This document shows, piece after piece, positions 12,790 through 26,369 of a stretch of DNA of 64,000 nt; within the stretch, counting starts at the first letter, position 1, and every line of letters begins with the position of its first letter. The notes under the pieces were generated by a model. It searched no databases. It had not been told where the DNA came from and worked only from the letters and a program-made list of their open reading frames with translations. The position numbers were made by a program, and so were the translations under genes. The DNA is from Trichostrongylus colubriformis (lineage: Eukaryota; Nematoda; Chromadorea; Rhabditida; Trichostrongylidae). The DNA is taken from assembly GCA_963978905.1 (NCBI GenBank), contig OZ022260.1:45777551-45841550 (forward strand). Reading direction: 5' to 3'.

Positions 12790-13560
12790 GAATATCGATG
12801 TTGCGAAACGCTTTGAAGGCACCGGAAGGGGTGGGGGAGGAAGGAAGGAAAATTTCGAAACTTTTTTCTGTAAACGAACATTCAAGCTCAAAAGAGATAA
12901 TGTGCGGCAAAACACGCGTCAAAGAACGCGCCTTCGGGGGGCTATTGCGATTCTAGCGCGCTTCATCACAAACTGCAATCTTCAGTGGAAAAGTTGCCTG
13001 CTGTCAACGGGTGGTGTGTACCCTTATGCCAGGATTTCGCACCGCGACGAGCGACGTGCGACGCGGTGTGTGCCAGCTGTGCGCGCCGTTAGAGGTGAGC
13101 CTCTGAACGATTACGCGATAATGCTAGGGGCGCCGGGCGCCATACACAACTGACTTCTCATCGCTTTGGAACCCAACAACATAGCGCCTTTGACTCATCC
13201 ACAGCACTTCGCTTGTGACACGCCGCGCTGCGAAATCCTGACATAAGGGTACAAACCCGGCGACGGGCAGAGTAGCTTGACGCCACTGTCATCCGATGTC
13301 GCGTAGGGGGATTTTGATTTCACGGTGTTGAATAAGTGAAGTAACAAACAGCAACAAACAAGCGAAACAATGAGAAGTAAAATAAGCGAAAAAAGTAAGG
13401 AAGAGAAAAAGCGAAAAAAAGTGTTCGTGACAAAGCAATGAAGCCATACCCGACATTTTGGCAAGGCGTCGTGTGTGCAATTGGGCAAACTGAAAGGTTG
13501 CAAGCGTTCACTGGACGCTAAAGTTGCCCCTTTCCGGTGTCTCTGAGGCGTTTACAGATT
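12790..13560. repeat. Segment paralogous to 15095-15560
   Basis: Shared landmarks in the same order are GCTATTGCGATTCTAGCGC, a TGCCTG block, ATGTCGCGTRG, TTTTGGCAAGGCRTCGTGTG and GCAAACTGAA. This copy contains an inserted MITE (13011-13258) that the copy at 15.1 kb lacks at the corresponding place. Minus-strand frames at 13195-13511 are low-complexity sequence in this repeat. Confidence 0.6.
13011..13258. mobile_element. hAT-like MITE (GTACCC family), copy 1
   Basis: A 248-bp element with inverted ends. GTACCCTTATGCCAGGATTT is at 13018 and AAATCCTGACATAAGGGTAC ends at 13252. Flanking octamers GTCAACGG and GGCGACGG agree at 6 of 8 positions and could be a decayed 8-bp duplication. The same family at 48222-48453 has a perfect 8-bp duplication, which supports this assignment. 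Confidence 0.75.
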
Positions 13561-13987
13561 GATTCTTTCTGAATTCGCTTTGCTGCAAGGTACGTTCCCA
13601 TTTCACGGAAGGGGAAGTGGTTCGTCATTGGTGGGAGAGTGTGGGTGCCGCCTCCGTCTTTCTGCAAGTTGCAGTGTGGCTACACATCTCCAAATGTTAT
13701 CTGACTGTTGATGACCCAGCATGCTCATCCCCTACCGCCAAACGAGCCACCTGCCTTCGAAGATGAAGTATGGTTACAAGAGACTGAGATTTTTTGCAAA
13801 ACCGAGGAACTTCAGCTCATTGCGTTTGAGTGTGCACAAAGCAGAAGAGCCATCAGTGCTCAATATTAAAGTGCCTCAGGAACGTGTTTTTCTTTGGGAA
13901 TTGGCCTTGCTGATGCGGTGTTTTCGTAGTTCACAGCCACTCTTCGAAAATGAAAGTCTCAGTGTAGTGGTGTGGAACTAAAAGTTG

Positions 13988-14603
13988 TACTCAGAATTTA
14001 TTCCAAGTTCAATCATTCGGGATTCCTCGCTAATGATCTCATCGACTAGGCATACGGACTATCCGAAGTCTCATGATTATCTGAATGTTGAACAGCAATT
14101 GCCACTCCAAAATATTTATTCAACTAAACTAAAAGACCCCTTAAAAGTCACGAAATTTTTGAGGAATATTTTTGCGTACTCAGAACTTATTCCAAGTTCA
14201 ATCATTCGGGATTCCTCGCTAATGATCTCATCGACTAGGCATACTGACTATCCGAAGTCTCATGATTATCTGAATGAACTTATTCCAAGTTCAATCATTC
14301 GGGATTCCTCGCTAATGATCTCATCGACTAGGCATACTGACTATCCGAAGTCTCATGATTATCTGAATGTTGAACAGCAATTGCCACTCCAAAATATTTA
14401 TTCAACTAACCTAAAAGACCCCTCAAAAGTCACGAAATTTTTGAGGAATATTTTTGCGATATTTCCGTGTTCAACACATTTTTGAGGCCCTGCCAAAGAC
14501 GTATGTTGCTATCGCGAAAATATTCCAAAAAACTTTCGAGACTTTTGAGGTGTCTTTCGAGTTTTTTGAATAAATATTTTGAGTTTCAATTATTGTTGAA
14601 CAT
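13988..14603. repeat. A-B-A-A-B repeat with inverted B copy
   Basis: Unit A (about 93-100 bp, containing CATTCGGGATTCCTCGCTAA) occurs at 13988, 14177 and 14277. Unit B (89 bp, ending GAGGAATATTTTTGCG) occurs at 14088-14176 and 14370-14458. A diverged inverted B lies at 14513-14603. The repeat offsets are 189 and 93 bp, both multiples of three, so one plus-strand frame stays open through all copies (13985-14485). The same peptide pattern appears on the minus strand from the inverted B. It looks like mobile-element DNA; coding is not shown. Confidence 0.75.
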
Positions 14604-15094
14604 TCATTATTGAATAATACAGTTCCTAGAACTGACACGAAATCAGCTTTGAACGTTTCAAGTCTGCATGCTAGTTCGGCACGTGGAAAATCGATCAAGT
14701 TTGAACTATGGTTTGAATGCAGTAGACTTGCCATGTAATTTGAGAAGGGAGTTTGCACATGAACATATCGGTATTTCCCATTTCCCATTTTTTCAGAAAT
14801 ACTGTTTCAGCTTGAAGTCAAGCGTGCAATTTTCTCATTTTTCTGTTTCCAGTTGATCGTATGGTAATAGAGGTGAAGGAAAAGCTTGTTTTCGCTATTT
14901 CTCAAAACAGCAGAGCATATATGACTGAATAGGCCGAATCATGGCCCGTCAGCCTTTGACCGGCGTCGGATTTATAGAAAAGCTCCTGACCTAGCGAACA
15001 CGCCTGATGAGTCCGTAATGAATGCAATTCGTGTAATGCGGTATCCATAAATGACCAAGTCCTCCATGTTGCTTGACTGTACCCCATGTTGCCT

Positions 15095-15560
15095 TTGTCG
15101 GCGAATTTGAAGACACTGGGAGGATGACAAGGAGGGAGCCTATCTGGAAGCACTGTTCTATGAAAACGTATATTCGAGACAAAAGTGATGATAGTAGCGG
15201 AATCCGTAGCAAAAAAAAAACGCGCTTCCAAGACGCTATTGCGATCCTAGCGCCCTTCACCTCGAGCTACACGCCTCGGTGGCCGAGTCACCTGCCTGAG
15301 GTCGGCTGACAAAGCGGACGCCGCTATCATTTCATGTCGCGTGGAGCGAATTTGACTTCTCTCATGATTTCATGAGGATGTTAAGAACGAAGGAGTAGGA
15401 AATAAAGGTGTGTATGATAAAGAAATCAATGATTCGCCACACGACGTTTTGGCAAGGCATCGTGTGTATGTAGTTGCGCAAACTGAACGAACAGCATGTG
15501 TTTACCTAGGGCCAAAACTACCCCTCCCCGGTGTCGTCAATCATAGGAAATCCAGAGCAG
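15095..15560. repeat. Segment paralogous to 12790-13560
   Basis: This is the partner of the 12.8-kb segment and lacks its internal MITE. GCTATTGCGATCCTAGCGC lies at 15237, and the TTTTGGCAAGGCATCGTGTG block is near 15448. Confidence 0.6.
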
Positions 15561-16839
15561 AATACTCTGGCTTTGGGCAGTGGACTCCGGGCTATTCATC
15601 TTCAGGGTTTTTCATCGTTGCTGACTTCCATATTCCTAGGCCAACACTACCCCATTCAACGCGGGAACAACGCCGCAACGGACGGAGTTGCCTTCTTGAC
15701 GAGGGTGTTAATGAGCAGAACACTTGTAAGATTTTAGCTGACTGAAATGAGTCGCCTACATTCCACTAATTGAGTCAATGTTAAATGCATATAAAGCAGC
15801 TACGTAGGCGCAGATTCACCATTGAAAATGAAGGGGTAGTCTAGTGGATCGCCAGCGGTGTATGTCTGTGTGTGCCTAGTGATAAATCCAGCAGTCGTGG
15901 ATGAGAGAGTTCTTACTCCGATGTAAAAAACACCATATCAAAAAGTGTATAAACACCAGCGAAATCATTCGAAAGTAGAAAGTGCCTCAAAGATTTGTGT
16001 CGCCAACAAGCATGAATTACTGAAATCTTGCCTTTTTTCACCAAACCACGTATTCTTGGGAGAAACTGAGATTTTCGTAATTGTAGCAGTAGAAACACTA
16101 GATGGGTGGCTATGAAAATGGTGTGCTAAGCAATGTGAAATGGAGCAAAAAATAAAAGGTTGCATAGCTCCCATCCTTTGTTGAAACCTCAGCATGACTG
16201 GTAGACTGGTCTTCTTTTATAAGCCAACACGAGGGTGATATGACACCTCTATTGGCCTAATGTCTCGACCTTCTCGTTTTCTTCAGAAGCCTGAAGATGG
16301 CTCGAAGCTCTTGATTTGCAAAGTATCCGAACAAGCGCCTCCTCCCCTTTGGCTTTTCCAGAGTCGTTTCGGTCGCTCTCGGACAACCCACTCATAAAGC
16401 AACAGACTCACCCAGGATTCCACCAGCGGAGCAGTAGCTCACGCCTCAATCACATGTGTCAGTAAAGGCGAATGAGTCTCACTTGACTCGATGTTCCTTA
16501 TACGGCAGAAACTACTGCGCGCACGTTGCCTTTACTTTAACTCGCACTGTGATACGAAAGGCAGGAGTTCATTGCTAATCGAGAGACACTCGTTTCGGTT
16601 GTGCATTCGTGGCTTTCTTGTGGAAATCCAGAATGACTCTAGTACTTTCCGTGATGAAACTTCCGTCTGGTACGCCAATTTAAAGGTTATTCCGAGAAAT
16701 GGAGTTCTTTCTCCATACTTTCCTTTGCCCGCATCACTGAATATCGATCGACGATGCGAATCTATGTTGTGTAGCGATCAACGCAACACATAGGCTCGGA
16801 CTTGAAGGGAAAATTGAAGTTTTCTTCAGTCCCTTATAC
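15561..16839. other. No recognisable gene
   Basis: Short frames on both strands without motifs, and no inverted ends seen. Confidence 0.4.
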
Positions 16840-17235
16840 TTAAAAACACCACATTGAACGCGTTTCAACCCATCCACAGGAATAGTCAGAGACAACTGCT
16901 TTCACATTCTGAGCACCCACATAAACGTAGCCAGTGTCTTCAGGTTGGCTTGATGGCACAACAATCAACTTGAAAGATCCAATACATGTTTCCATCGGTG
17001 TTTTGATTCAAAACGAAAATACAAAAGGAAGGCCATGAGGGGCTCTGTAAGTGCATAAGATGACATAGATCCTTGAAGAGCTTCCGCACAATGTCACGTT
17101 AGTGAAGCACGGCGAGCAAACAACAAAAAAGGCTTTCAATACACTCAGTTCATCTTCCAAGCTCAACACTTTCGAGAAACTCTCAACATTTTTTTTTCTC
17201 CCCCACAGAATTCTAATCCCATAACTTCGATGCAT
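16840..17235 (-). pseudogene. Possible coding remnant, unknown
   Basis: Two open segments lie in one minus-strand frame, interrupted only by a single TGA near 17005. They read about 75 and 55 codons, with four cysteines and no low complexity. The composition (…LIVVPSSQPEDTGYVYVG…) looks protein-like, but I recognise no family and see no clear splice pair that removes the stop. It could be an exon pair of a real gene or a decayed one. Confidence 0.2.
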
Positions 17236-20200
17236 GAAAGCTTACTTTCCAGGAAAATCCTAAAATTCAAGTATAGCAATCTATTCATAATCAACTGTAC
17301 GGGCATGAAGAAAGCTTACTGTAACCCCCTTCGGAGAACATTTCCTTCGAGTCGCTTTTATGCGATACTCTTCAACCTGGAACACAGAATCAAAATGAGA
17401 TGGAATTGAATGATGTGAGAGGTGTAGGTACAAAGCCCGGAGAACACAGAATCGATGCAGTTCCTGGAGAAAGAGGATATCTTCATGTTACTATGAAATC
17501 CGAAGAATCAGAAAATCAAGTTGAGATGGGCTTCTGAGCAGTTTGAAGACCATTGTTAGTTGTGCCTTGTAACTAAGTTGGTTTGCTAATCGTTTTGCTA
17601 ATTTGTTAGCGGCAGTTCGAATGCACTATAGATAGATAAATAAACAGATAAATAAATAAATAAATAGAATGGATCTTTCAACACAAGGTAACACAGATGC
17701 GAAGGACTCCTGCTGAGAGCGGTATGAATCATCAGTGGATCTTTTGTGTTGGGGACCGTGGGTGCTGCTTCACTTGAGAGAAAGAAATAAGCGATTATTT
17801 ATGCACGCTCCATTTCCCCATACATACTACAGTGAATTGATTGCCTTCTACTATTCGAAGAGGATATTACGACAGCAATATACCTATCACATCGCAGCAC
17901 TCACACCCAAACGGGGAAGCAGCTTTCGTGAAAAGTGGACTACCTTCAGGCCCTCCCGTAGGAACATGAAAATGCCTAAACGTCGAACAATTGAAAAATC
18001 TACCGAAGAAACCGTACAGGAGTACTTATCAAATTAGATCGAATTACGATGACGAGAATTTTGCGAGTGGGCACGGTTCAGTTTGAAAGAAAACGATTGA
18101 GGAGTTTGGGAGAAAATGTGAATTGCCGGAAAAAATTCTAGGCATGTGTTCCTTCGTTGTTCCTTCAAATGAAAAGGTAAACAACAAGAAACATTCCACA
18201 TCAAAGCAAAAAAGCGGTCATGTGAATTGTTATTTGGAGGCAATTAGAATGGGCAACAGACGAACCATGCGGCGCTCACCGACCTCTTCGTGATGAGCCA
18301 CGCATTCGACTATAACTGAGATAACAGTGGTATTGGAATGCGAGGTGACCTATACAACGGCTTGCTGGGCCAATTCAAATCATTGTAATTCATTCAACCA
18401 GCGTGATGCCGCTGTCCCATCTTTGGTGGAATCTGCATTCATGTAGGGTCAGGCACGCGTTGAGAAATATTTTCAAGGATTCATCACTATCTGTTCCTAT
18501 ACCCAAAAGTTCGTCGGACGATAATCATAGCATTGCTACCTGGTACTAAGTATGATTATTGAACGACATCTATTTCCACAGATCACCTCATCGATATAAA
18601 AATTAAAATTGATCAAAACGGGTTGGTTGCCTATGGAAATTCTCGGGGAGAACTTTTCTTCCAGAGAACTTCTCGACCCATGGATCCTGCTTTATATGCA
18701 TGACTGAGAAAGGACACCAGTTCATATCATAGTACTACATAGCACCTAGTACAACACGAAATGAGGCCAGTTCATTTTTTCGAAGACTACCCGACCGTCT
18801 CCGTGAACATAAAAAATGGTTTGAGATTAGTCAAAGCTTTTGTCGGAAATCATGAAAATTTCTCAACCCATGCTTGACCCTGTGCTGATGGTTCAGTTGA
18901 CTTGCGTGGTCGGTGATTTAGCTTCTAAAAACCATGAGCGTGGATGCAGCGTCACTTCACGCTACAGTACATCCCCATCCAATTAGAATTTGAAGTAGTC
19001 TTAAAAGGAGGCATAGTTTAGTTTCAATCTCATATATGCCCAGAATCCAAATAAGTATATATACCTCAATCTGTGCTCATGATGCCATAGACTACTATGC
19101 AAATAATGACTCGAGGATCTTCTCTATGTCAATTTCAGGATGGCCAAATATGAGAGAAAGAGTTGGAAACAAAGGAAAAAGGAATAAAGCACGATCAATG
19201 TGTATTTGCCTGAGTTCAAACGCAAAAGAATTACACGATAAACAAAGTAGAACAGATGAAAAATTGGTGAAAATTGAATAATGTAATAATGATAATATAT
19301 AATAAAAGATATGATAAATGATAATAATAATGAATAATTGAATATGTATACAACACTCGGCACGAAAACTACTTTTAATAGAGCAAAGACGAAGTGCCGA
19401 CGTGAGCGGAAAGGGCTATCGAACGGCAACTAATCATGACCTCTGCGTCCGCCTTTCACAAAAGGAGCAGAAAAAAATTGCAGTGCAATGCAACGATGAA
19501 ATCGATCCTCGTCCGTGAGGGCCAGGGCAATTGGCTCTCATGAGGGAGATCGCTTAGCATCGAGAATCCGACTTGATGATGAGCCGCGCCCATAGAAGGT
19601 GGAAAGCTGGGCGGAGGCAGGGAGGTCTCAAAAGACGCCAGATGATCTCCGACCGCGGGAACTGAAGCGAGAGCGAAAAATCCGGGGAAGCAGAGCTGGT
19701 TGTTCATGAATTGGTAATGTGGAAACACTGATTTATAATGCCAGACTAAGAGGAAACATATAATATTTGCGCCTGGTGCACCTCTAGATCAAGCAAAACA
19801 GCTGCTGTCATCGAATCGGATGTAGAAACATTTGGCTAATAAAGCGTCGAGACATGCGTGGCTATCATTGCCCTCATTAATTGTTCATCGATCACTTCTA
19901 GAGTCCAGCCCAAGGGGCTCCTATTCTTGTCACACAAAAATATGAGTTCAGGATGTAACAAAATGGTGTATCGTAATGAAATGTGTTGCGTTCTAATCTT
20001 TGAACCCTTTTAGAAAACAAACGGTGTTCGATAGTATTACGACGGTGCATAAGTCTCGCAGCACTTCTTAGATTTCATGTGGTTTTACTGCTCTCTAACT
20101 TCATCAGCTATTAATTATGTATCTTGGCGAGTAGAGCATTTCCGATTGTTTACTTAAACTTTATATGATGTGATCTCACCATATTGTAGCAGGAATCAGC

Positions 20201-22650
20201 TCTCAGTTAGACTCCCATCTTCGAATCCCTAATTTACTGACTGGGTCTTCAGGATCCCTACATGATTGAGGTTACAGCTGCTGCTGTAAAAATTTATGAA
20301 AAAAGTGTGAATGAAAAAATATTGAAATTTATGCTGCATGCTGCTGCAATTTATTTATGCTTACTGGTAATGAGCTCTATATTCTATTACAGAGTACCAC
20401 TGCTCCTTTGGTTTTGGATGCGAATCTTGTTGTTCACCCGCACACCCAGTGTTGGACACCCACTGAACAGGATGATTTCGCTGAAAGCTTGGAAGCGAAT
20501 TCGAAGGTCAATGCAATAGGCAACAGAGCATTTACTGGACCAATACGACAACTAGCAGTTTACCATGTGGTTATGGCTTCCAGAAACTGTAAGAATTTTG
20601 AATGCCCTACCAACTCAGTGGGCCTGGCAAGACAGCACCCACTCCGCTGGCAGAGTAGTAGAGAAATGTCTCTAAGTATGGCAACAGCTGGATTTCAGTT
20701 CGGAGCGATTTGCTCTGTCTCAGGAATGCCACAGCTAGAACTGCTCGAGTGATAGTACTGTAACGACTACTGTTTCTGCTCAACCTTGATACCTTAAACC
20801 CGCTGATAGTACTTTTCATCCTTCCCAGAGAGCTGCTGATCTGCCAGCTGCATGGTCATGTATTCCAGCTGTTGCAAAGATAAGGCAGGAAAATAAAAGT
20901 AGCTGAGCTGTTAAGTTCCGTTTCATCATGAGTATTTTCTGAACGTGGCGTGTTCTAATTACTACTCAAAGGCACCTCCCGTGATAATGAGACTTGCAAC
21001 TCACTTTCTTAGGGCAAATAGATTCCCCGACAACTGTACTTTTTGCGGCTTCGCGACGCGCCTTCACGGCGCTAGGCCAACTCGAGCTTCTTCCGATCCT
21101 GCCCACCTACACCTACACTGGCATTGGACGGAGCTTTTTGGAAGGCGGATTTTATGTGTAGTTTTAGTAGTTAAGGGAATTTCAGTGGTCGAGGAAACGT
21201 TCACATGGGAAAACAGATGATATTCCAGGGTTCCTCATGATACCATCCTACGGAAACTGATTCAAAGGCTCGTTTCACGCGGTTACCTCGTACAAGACCA
21301 GATGTCAGAAGGCCTTATTTTCAAAACTTGCGGGGTCTTCTTTCGGATTTTCCTTTTTCGAGGTATTCCTCAGCACCTCTAACCGAATCAGCGCTTTAAC
21401 CCATCCAAGGTAATCGCCGAATGTACCTGCAAATAGGATGTTGAGCACAAATGACCGCGAAATGCATTAGAAGCTTTCAAAACCTCAAAAAAATCATGAG
21501 CTTCACCCCGAAGCAAGCACTTTGATAGAAAAAGATCCTGTGCACCCATTGCAGTAGCAAATGAAGGAGAAAGAATCGATACGAACTGTATAGACGAATA
21601 CAAGGAGACAGGAACTCAGGCGCCCATAATTCTGGGACATCCTGTAGAACCTTTGACTGACCTCCGAACCCATAAACAGGTGTGCTCCACTGTGTAGCCA
21701 ACAAATTCGGACAACGGTACCGTTCTTGCTTACAGTACCCAAACAAACGCACACAACGACACATCTCACGTGAAAACGCAGAAAGCGTTTTCACGTACTG
21801 CGCAGAAAGCACCTCCCTAAGAACCATACCTACATGTGTGCCTCGAAGAACTGAGGATTTCTACGGCCATCGTCCTGCCATGTTCGAGGCAGGCTCCTCT
21901 GAGCTGTAGTGGGAAGCAAAGTTATGTGATACGTAATGAAAAAAATGATGAAAAAAAACAAAAAGGAAAACTGCTCCTAAAAAATAACTGATCCACTCCT
22001 TCCGCGGGAAACTCAGAAAGTTTCGTTTCGAAGAAGTGTTGTCGACGTGAGTGCAAGTGTTGTAAACGTGAATATTGGCCAACCAATCAGCAGTAAGGTT
22101 TCGTTCAATGAAGATTCATAATGAAAGTGTGCATCCGAGCGTTATGTACTTACTCTACGAGAGAGCACTGCCAATCACTAGGATGACAGAATGCATCTGC
22201 TATCGAAGAGCACTGGAGCGTACGTGAGCTGAGGGAAATGAAGCACTTTGCTTTATTAACTTCTAACAGAGTTTACTTCTTCTAATTTTTGTTTAAAATA
22301 TCTCGTGATTGTTTAAAATATCTCGTGATGATCCTTATCTGCAGCGTACTCATGGTCCATGAGATTAGCTTGGTGCTGTGATGTTGATAATTGACGATGA
22401 CTGAATTTCGAAAAGGGCAAGCATCAGGTGCAAGACCGGCGACCTCAGCTCATTGAAGGGTCCACAAATGCAAAGTTCGAACTAAACACGAACGCTTCAA
22501 CAGTATACGATTGATTTTTGAAGTTTTATTCCTTGTCAGCTGCTGATTTTTTCGCAGCGATTAGAAAGTTGTTACTTGGATGTTGACTCATAGGCAGTAG
22601 CTTTAATCTCGGAGGGGCTCGAGTGGTGGTTCGAGTATCGCCTAAAAATA
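17236..22650. other. Mostly unassigned; microsatellites and one weak exon
   Basis: A GATA/AAATA microsatellite lies at about 17626-17668 and an AT-rich run at 19280-19345. Near 22284 a 20-bp unit containing AAAATATCTCGTGATT is duplicated in tandem. At about 20395-20560 (plus) a stretch after a TTCTATTACAG acceptor reads as an open, protein-like exon of about 55 residues, with no known family. Nothing else is supportable. Confidence 0.35.
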
Positions 22651-22659
22651 AGCTCTTGG

Positions 22660-22892
22660 CCATAACTCAGCATACAGTAAACAAATTGTAAAGAAGGCTA
22701 TAACACAGCATACTAATAAACAAATTGTAAAGAAAACAATATGACAATAAGAAATTTGATTTCTTCAACAAAGATGTCCATGATGGCGACCCATCGTGGA
22801 CATCTTTCTTGTAGAAATCGAATTTCAGAATGCTATGATTGTCAACAGTCTGTGGCATGATAACAGTCAGAAATACGATAGAGAATGTCCAA
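22660..22892. repeat. Inverted-repeat partner of 24162-24240, with hairpin
   Basis: 22814-22892 is the reverse complement of 24162-24240, with roughly 85% identity by eye over 79 bp (core TGACTGTTATCATGCCACAG). Next to it is a strong hairpin, AAAGATGTCCATGATGG paired with its complement (22770-22807). There is also a twofold direct repeat of a 40-odd bp unit ending AAACAAATTGTAAAGAA. It may be one end of an element about 1.4 kb long. Confidence 0.55.
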
Positions 22893-24161
22893 TGATATCA
22901 AGATGATAGTTTTTGTTTGAAATTGCTCACTTGGTACCACCACATTACATATGTAGTAAATTACTCATTTCTTATTTCGATTTTGCTCGTAGTATTCGTT
23001 TTGTTTCGGATTTCGAGAATCCTTTGTTTTTTTTTTTTTCGAATGAGCTATCATTTGCCTTTATTTGAGGAAGTTTATGAGTCCATCTACCATTATTTCG
23101 GTGGTGAGAAATTCAAGCAAACCTTTGCAACTTTTTTTTCAATCATTACCTCTAATCTTAACCTATTACTTGAACATTTTCTCTATTATTTATAGGTTAT
23201 ATATTTATATACTTATAAAAATTCTCTTTATACTACTTATGAGGAATATTTGAACAATGAAGATTATGAACAAGTTCCTGAACAGGTAGAAAAAATAAAA
23301 ATTTTTTGAATCAGTTCAATATTACTTCGTTCGCCGCCCGCGTCCATTGCGTTGAATCCCTACTCATAGAGGGGTAACGGAAGACTACCTCCGGAAATCG
23401 CCATTCCATCACAAGTCATGGAATGGAAGAACCGCCTGAACTGTTCAACAGCCTCTTTTTTGCACACCCCCGTGGGAGTTTTGACAGCTTCCGCTGCAAC
23501 GTAAAAATTGTAATTGCGAAAGATGTCCTTCTATTAATTTTCGTGTGTCAAATAATTATTTTAAGACATTGACGGATATTAGCAGCTTGGCCCTCTATAT
23601 GAATATTCTATAATCGCTGTGAGATTCAGGGGCAGTTAACAACCCTGGGTAAGTTCAATGAGATCATAAGTCACCCCGATCTAACGAAGTTTCAATACTT
23701 CGTCACCCGAATTATTGAAAACGAGAGGATATAGGATTCCCGGGGTAAAAGGTTTGCTCCAGTGAAGTCTTTCATGTTACAAATGATTCTGACAGGGCCT
23801 GAAGTTGCCTCGTCACGGCACTCAGTTTAATCAATAAAAATGCATAGGAGGTACATCGCCAATGTTCCCTTTTGAAGCTTACTCTACATACTCTAATCTT
23901 TTTGAACCAAATGCTCGCTTCTCGATCGCTTCGCTTCGCGGCACCGAGCCAAGGAGCAAAGAGCGGAAAGCAAAACTTGGTCGCTTTTGCGACCTCATTG
24001 CTACTAGTATTTCCAGCCGGCCTCAATTTCATTATGCTTAATTGAAATAGTTCCGCTCAAATTACGAAAGGTATCATGAGCAATGCTAGATTTCCAGTAA
24101 GGCGGTTATGTGTGCAGGCGCCTAGAAAGGGGTGTGTGCTCATACTATCATCTCGGTATTA

Positions 24162-24240
24162 TTGGACCTTCTTGATCGTATTTGTGACTGTTATCATGCC
24201 ACAGACTTTTGATAATTATGGCGTTCTGAAATTCGATTTT
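24162..24240. repeat. Inverted-repeat partner of 22814-22892
   Basis: The other end of the inverted pair. Beyond it, 24262-24330 is a reverse-complement fragment of the repeat that starts at 187 and 60397. The DNA between the pair is A/T-rich and carries no transposase motif. Confidence 0.55.
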
Positions 24241-24369
24241 TACACTTTCTCTACTGCTACATTGCTGAGCACCTCTACTTTCATATTGCACACTCTGCCA
24301 GACTTATCCTTCCTTGTCTCTAACAAACACTGGCACCGATCTTTGCTACTTGCTTTGTGGTCGTAGCCA

Positions 24370-25890
24370 TGCTGATGAATGCTGATTAGGGCTGCACATT
24401 ACTTCAGTGCTAATCGGAATGAAAGGATTGTTGGTTACATGGGAAGCCCACTAACAAGTGTCGTATACTGAACGGTATGGGTTACACGCACTGGCTTCAT
24501 AACCTTGAAGACCGTGCGTCTTTTCTGATGAGCAGTGCCTGTTGTCCACACTTGGGAGAAGGGCGCTATTATGATGTGTCATGTTTTAATATCGTCGATA
24601 GGTGAAGAAGCTTCTCGAGGAGTTCACCCCAGATCCTGTTCATTGAATGTTGCTCCACCGATATCTGTCCAATTCTGCGCAACAAGATGCACGGATCACC
24701 ACCCGTTCGGAGTGAAGCCTTCTGCAACAGAGTCACCGAACTTTCACCGATCCACAAAAATGGAAATAGGGTAAGGTGCCACGGGGTACGATGGTATGTA
24801 GGGTGCACATACCACATTTCGAGATGTTGCATCATCTCCGCTCATGATAAATTAGAAACTATTACAAAATCTTTTCGCCCAGAAAGATCTCCATTCTTTT
24901 CGAAAGAAGAGTTCATACGCAAGATGTACTTATCACTACTACACATGTCTCGCACACATATACCATCGCTTCATAACTAAAGATTATCCATGTGCTGCCA
25001 GCAATTTCGAGAACAAGTCAAGATTCGACATCAAAACAGTCTAAGGAAGCGGAGTACACCATGTTAACGGATGGAATGTAGCCTGGAAGAAACAGTTCAA
25101 AGAGACCACCCATGGAAAATTCGTGAAACCAGTCCCTTTAAAATCACTCAGTCATGCACAAATATTTCATGTGAATTACAAAACAGCAAGAAAAAACCAC
25201 TCGGGTTATGAATACAAGAGAATGGGAATGATCGTAACCGTTGAATTCAAATTCTTGCCGAACAAATATAGGAGCTGTTGATTGAGGGAAGATTTAGAAG
25301 GTAGATGTCTTAGCTAGAAGGCTTTGTCTGCTTTGACTGGTGCGCTTTTCTTTGTGCTTCTGTTTACCCCACACTTCACTCTACTGATTTTTCTGCTCTG
25401 AACATTTTTCCAGTCTCTTTTAAACTACGAGAGTCAAAAGCAACCCGCTAATGACATTGGACGAAGGTTACTCAGCTCGTATACGTACAATGCACTCTCT
25501 CTCCAAGGGCAGCAGAGGTGAAAACCGAAATTCGCTTTACCGTTCAAAAACTTTCCACAACATGAGCACCTAAAGAGGTCGATTCTCTTCCAAAGTTTCT
25601 TAGGAGTTTCGCACGTGACCAAGTGTCACATACTCAGAAGTGAGTTTATATGCCATGGGAGTTCAGCAAATTTCTGCAAACGATACCCTTGAACGACCTC
25701 TCAGAAGTGAATACACAATATGGGCAACCTTCTGAACCATGGATGAAAGCTCAGTCAAAAGAGCATACTACAGAATTATATAAGAGGGGTTGTAAAGCCA
25801 TCGAAGTCCCTCCTCCTATGGATTTTATCTCAGATTTCTAACACTTCGTTCGATGACTATAATTCTAGTCATATTGGAGGTTATGTAATA
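24370..25890. other. No gene supported
   Basis: Overlapping short frames on both strands at 24535-24980 have no family similarity. No inverted ends were found. Confidence 0.4.
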
Positions 25891-25897
25891 TGTAACT

Positions 25898-26174
25898 ATT
25901 AGCTTATTAGGTCCAAAGCCTATGCCATTGTTTTGATGCAAAAGCAAATTAATACCGACTGGTCTTTATTTTAGTGGAGTGTCAGTGTTTAATATATATT
26001 ATAAAATCAAGTATATATCAAGTATTGAAAACAAGCGGAAGCAAAAACGGAGAATTCGTGGTACGCGTCAGTGAAATAACGTTTTTTACCATTGTTGACC
26101 CACAATCGCAAGAAGATGATTAGCTTATTAGGTCCAAAGCGTATGCCATTGTTTTGATGCAGAAGCAAATTAAT
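25898..26174. repeat. Pair of 56-bp direct repeats
   Basis: 25898-25953 and 26119-26174 are near identical, differing at two positions (ATTAGCTTATTAGGTCCAAA ... AAGCAAATTAAT), and are offset by 221 bp. They could be a long-terminal remnant or a local duplication. The DNA between is A/T-rich and non-coding. Confidence 0.7.
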
Positions 26175-26369
26175 CGCTGGACGTGATGCGACGAGAACAC
26201 CATTGTAGAATAGGGGCTGGGCCCATCATAAACCACCAGGGCGTCCAAAAAGTTCGGAGAGAATTCTTCTCCTCAACTTCGAATGCGCCAATGTAAAACT
26301 ATGTAGCAATTGTTGAAAAAGGGTGCTGTCGATAGACTGTTGCTCACATAACACGTTCAGCAATAAGTA

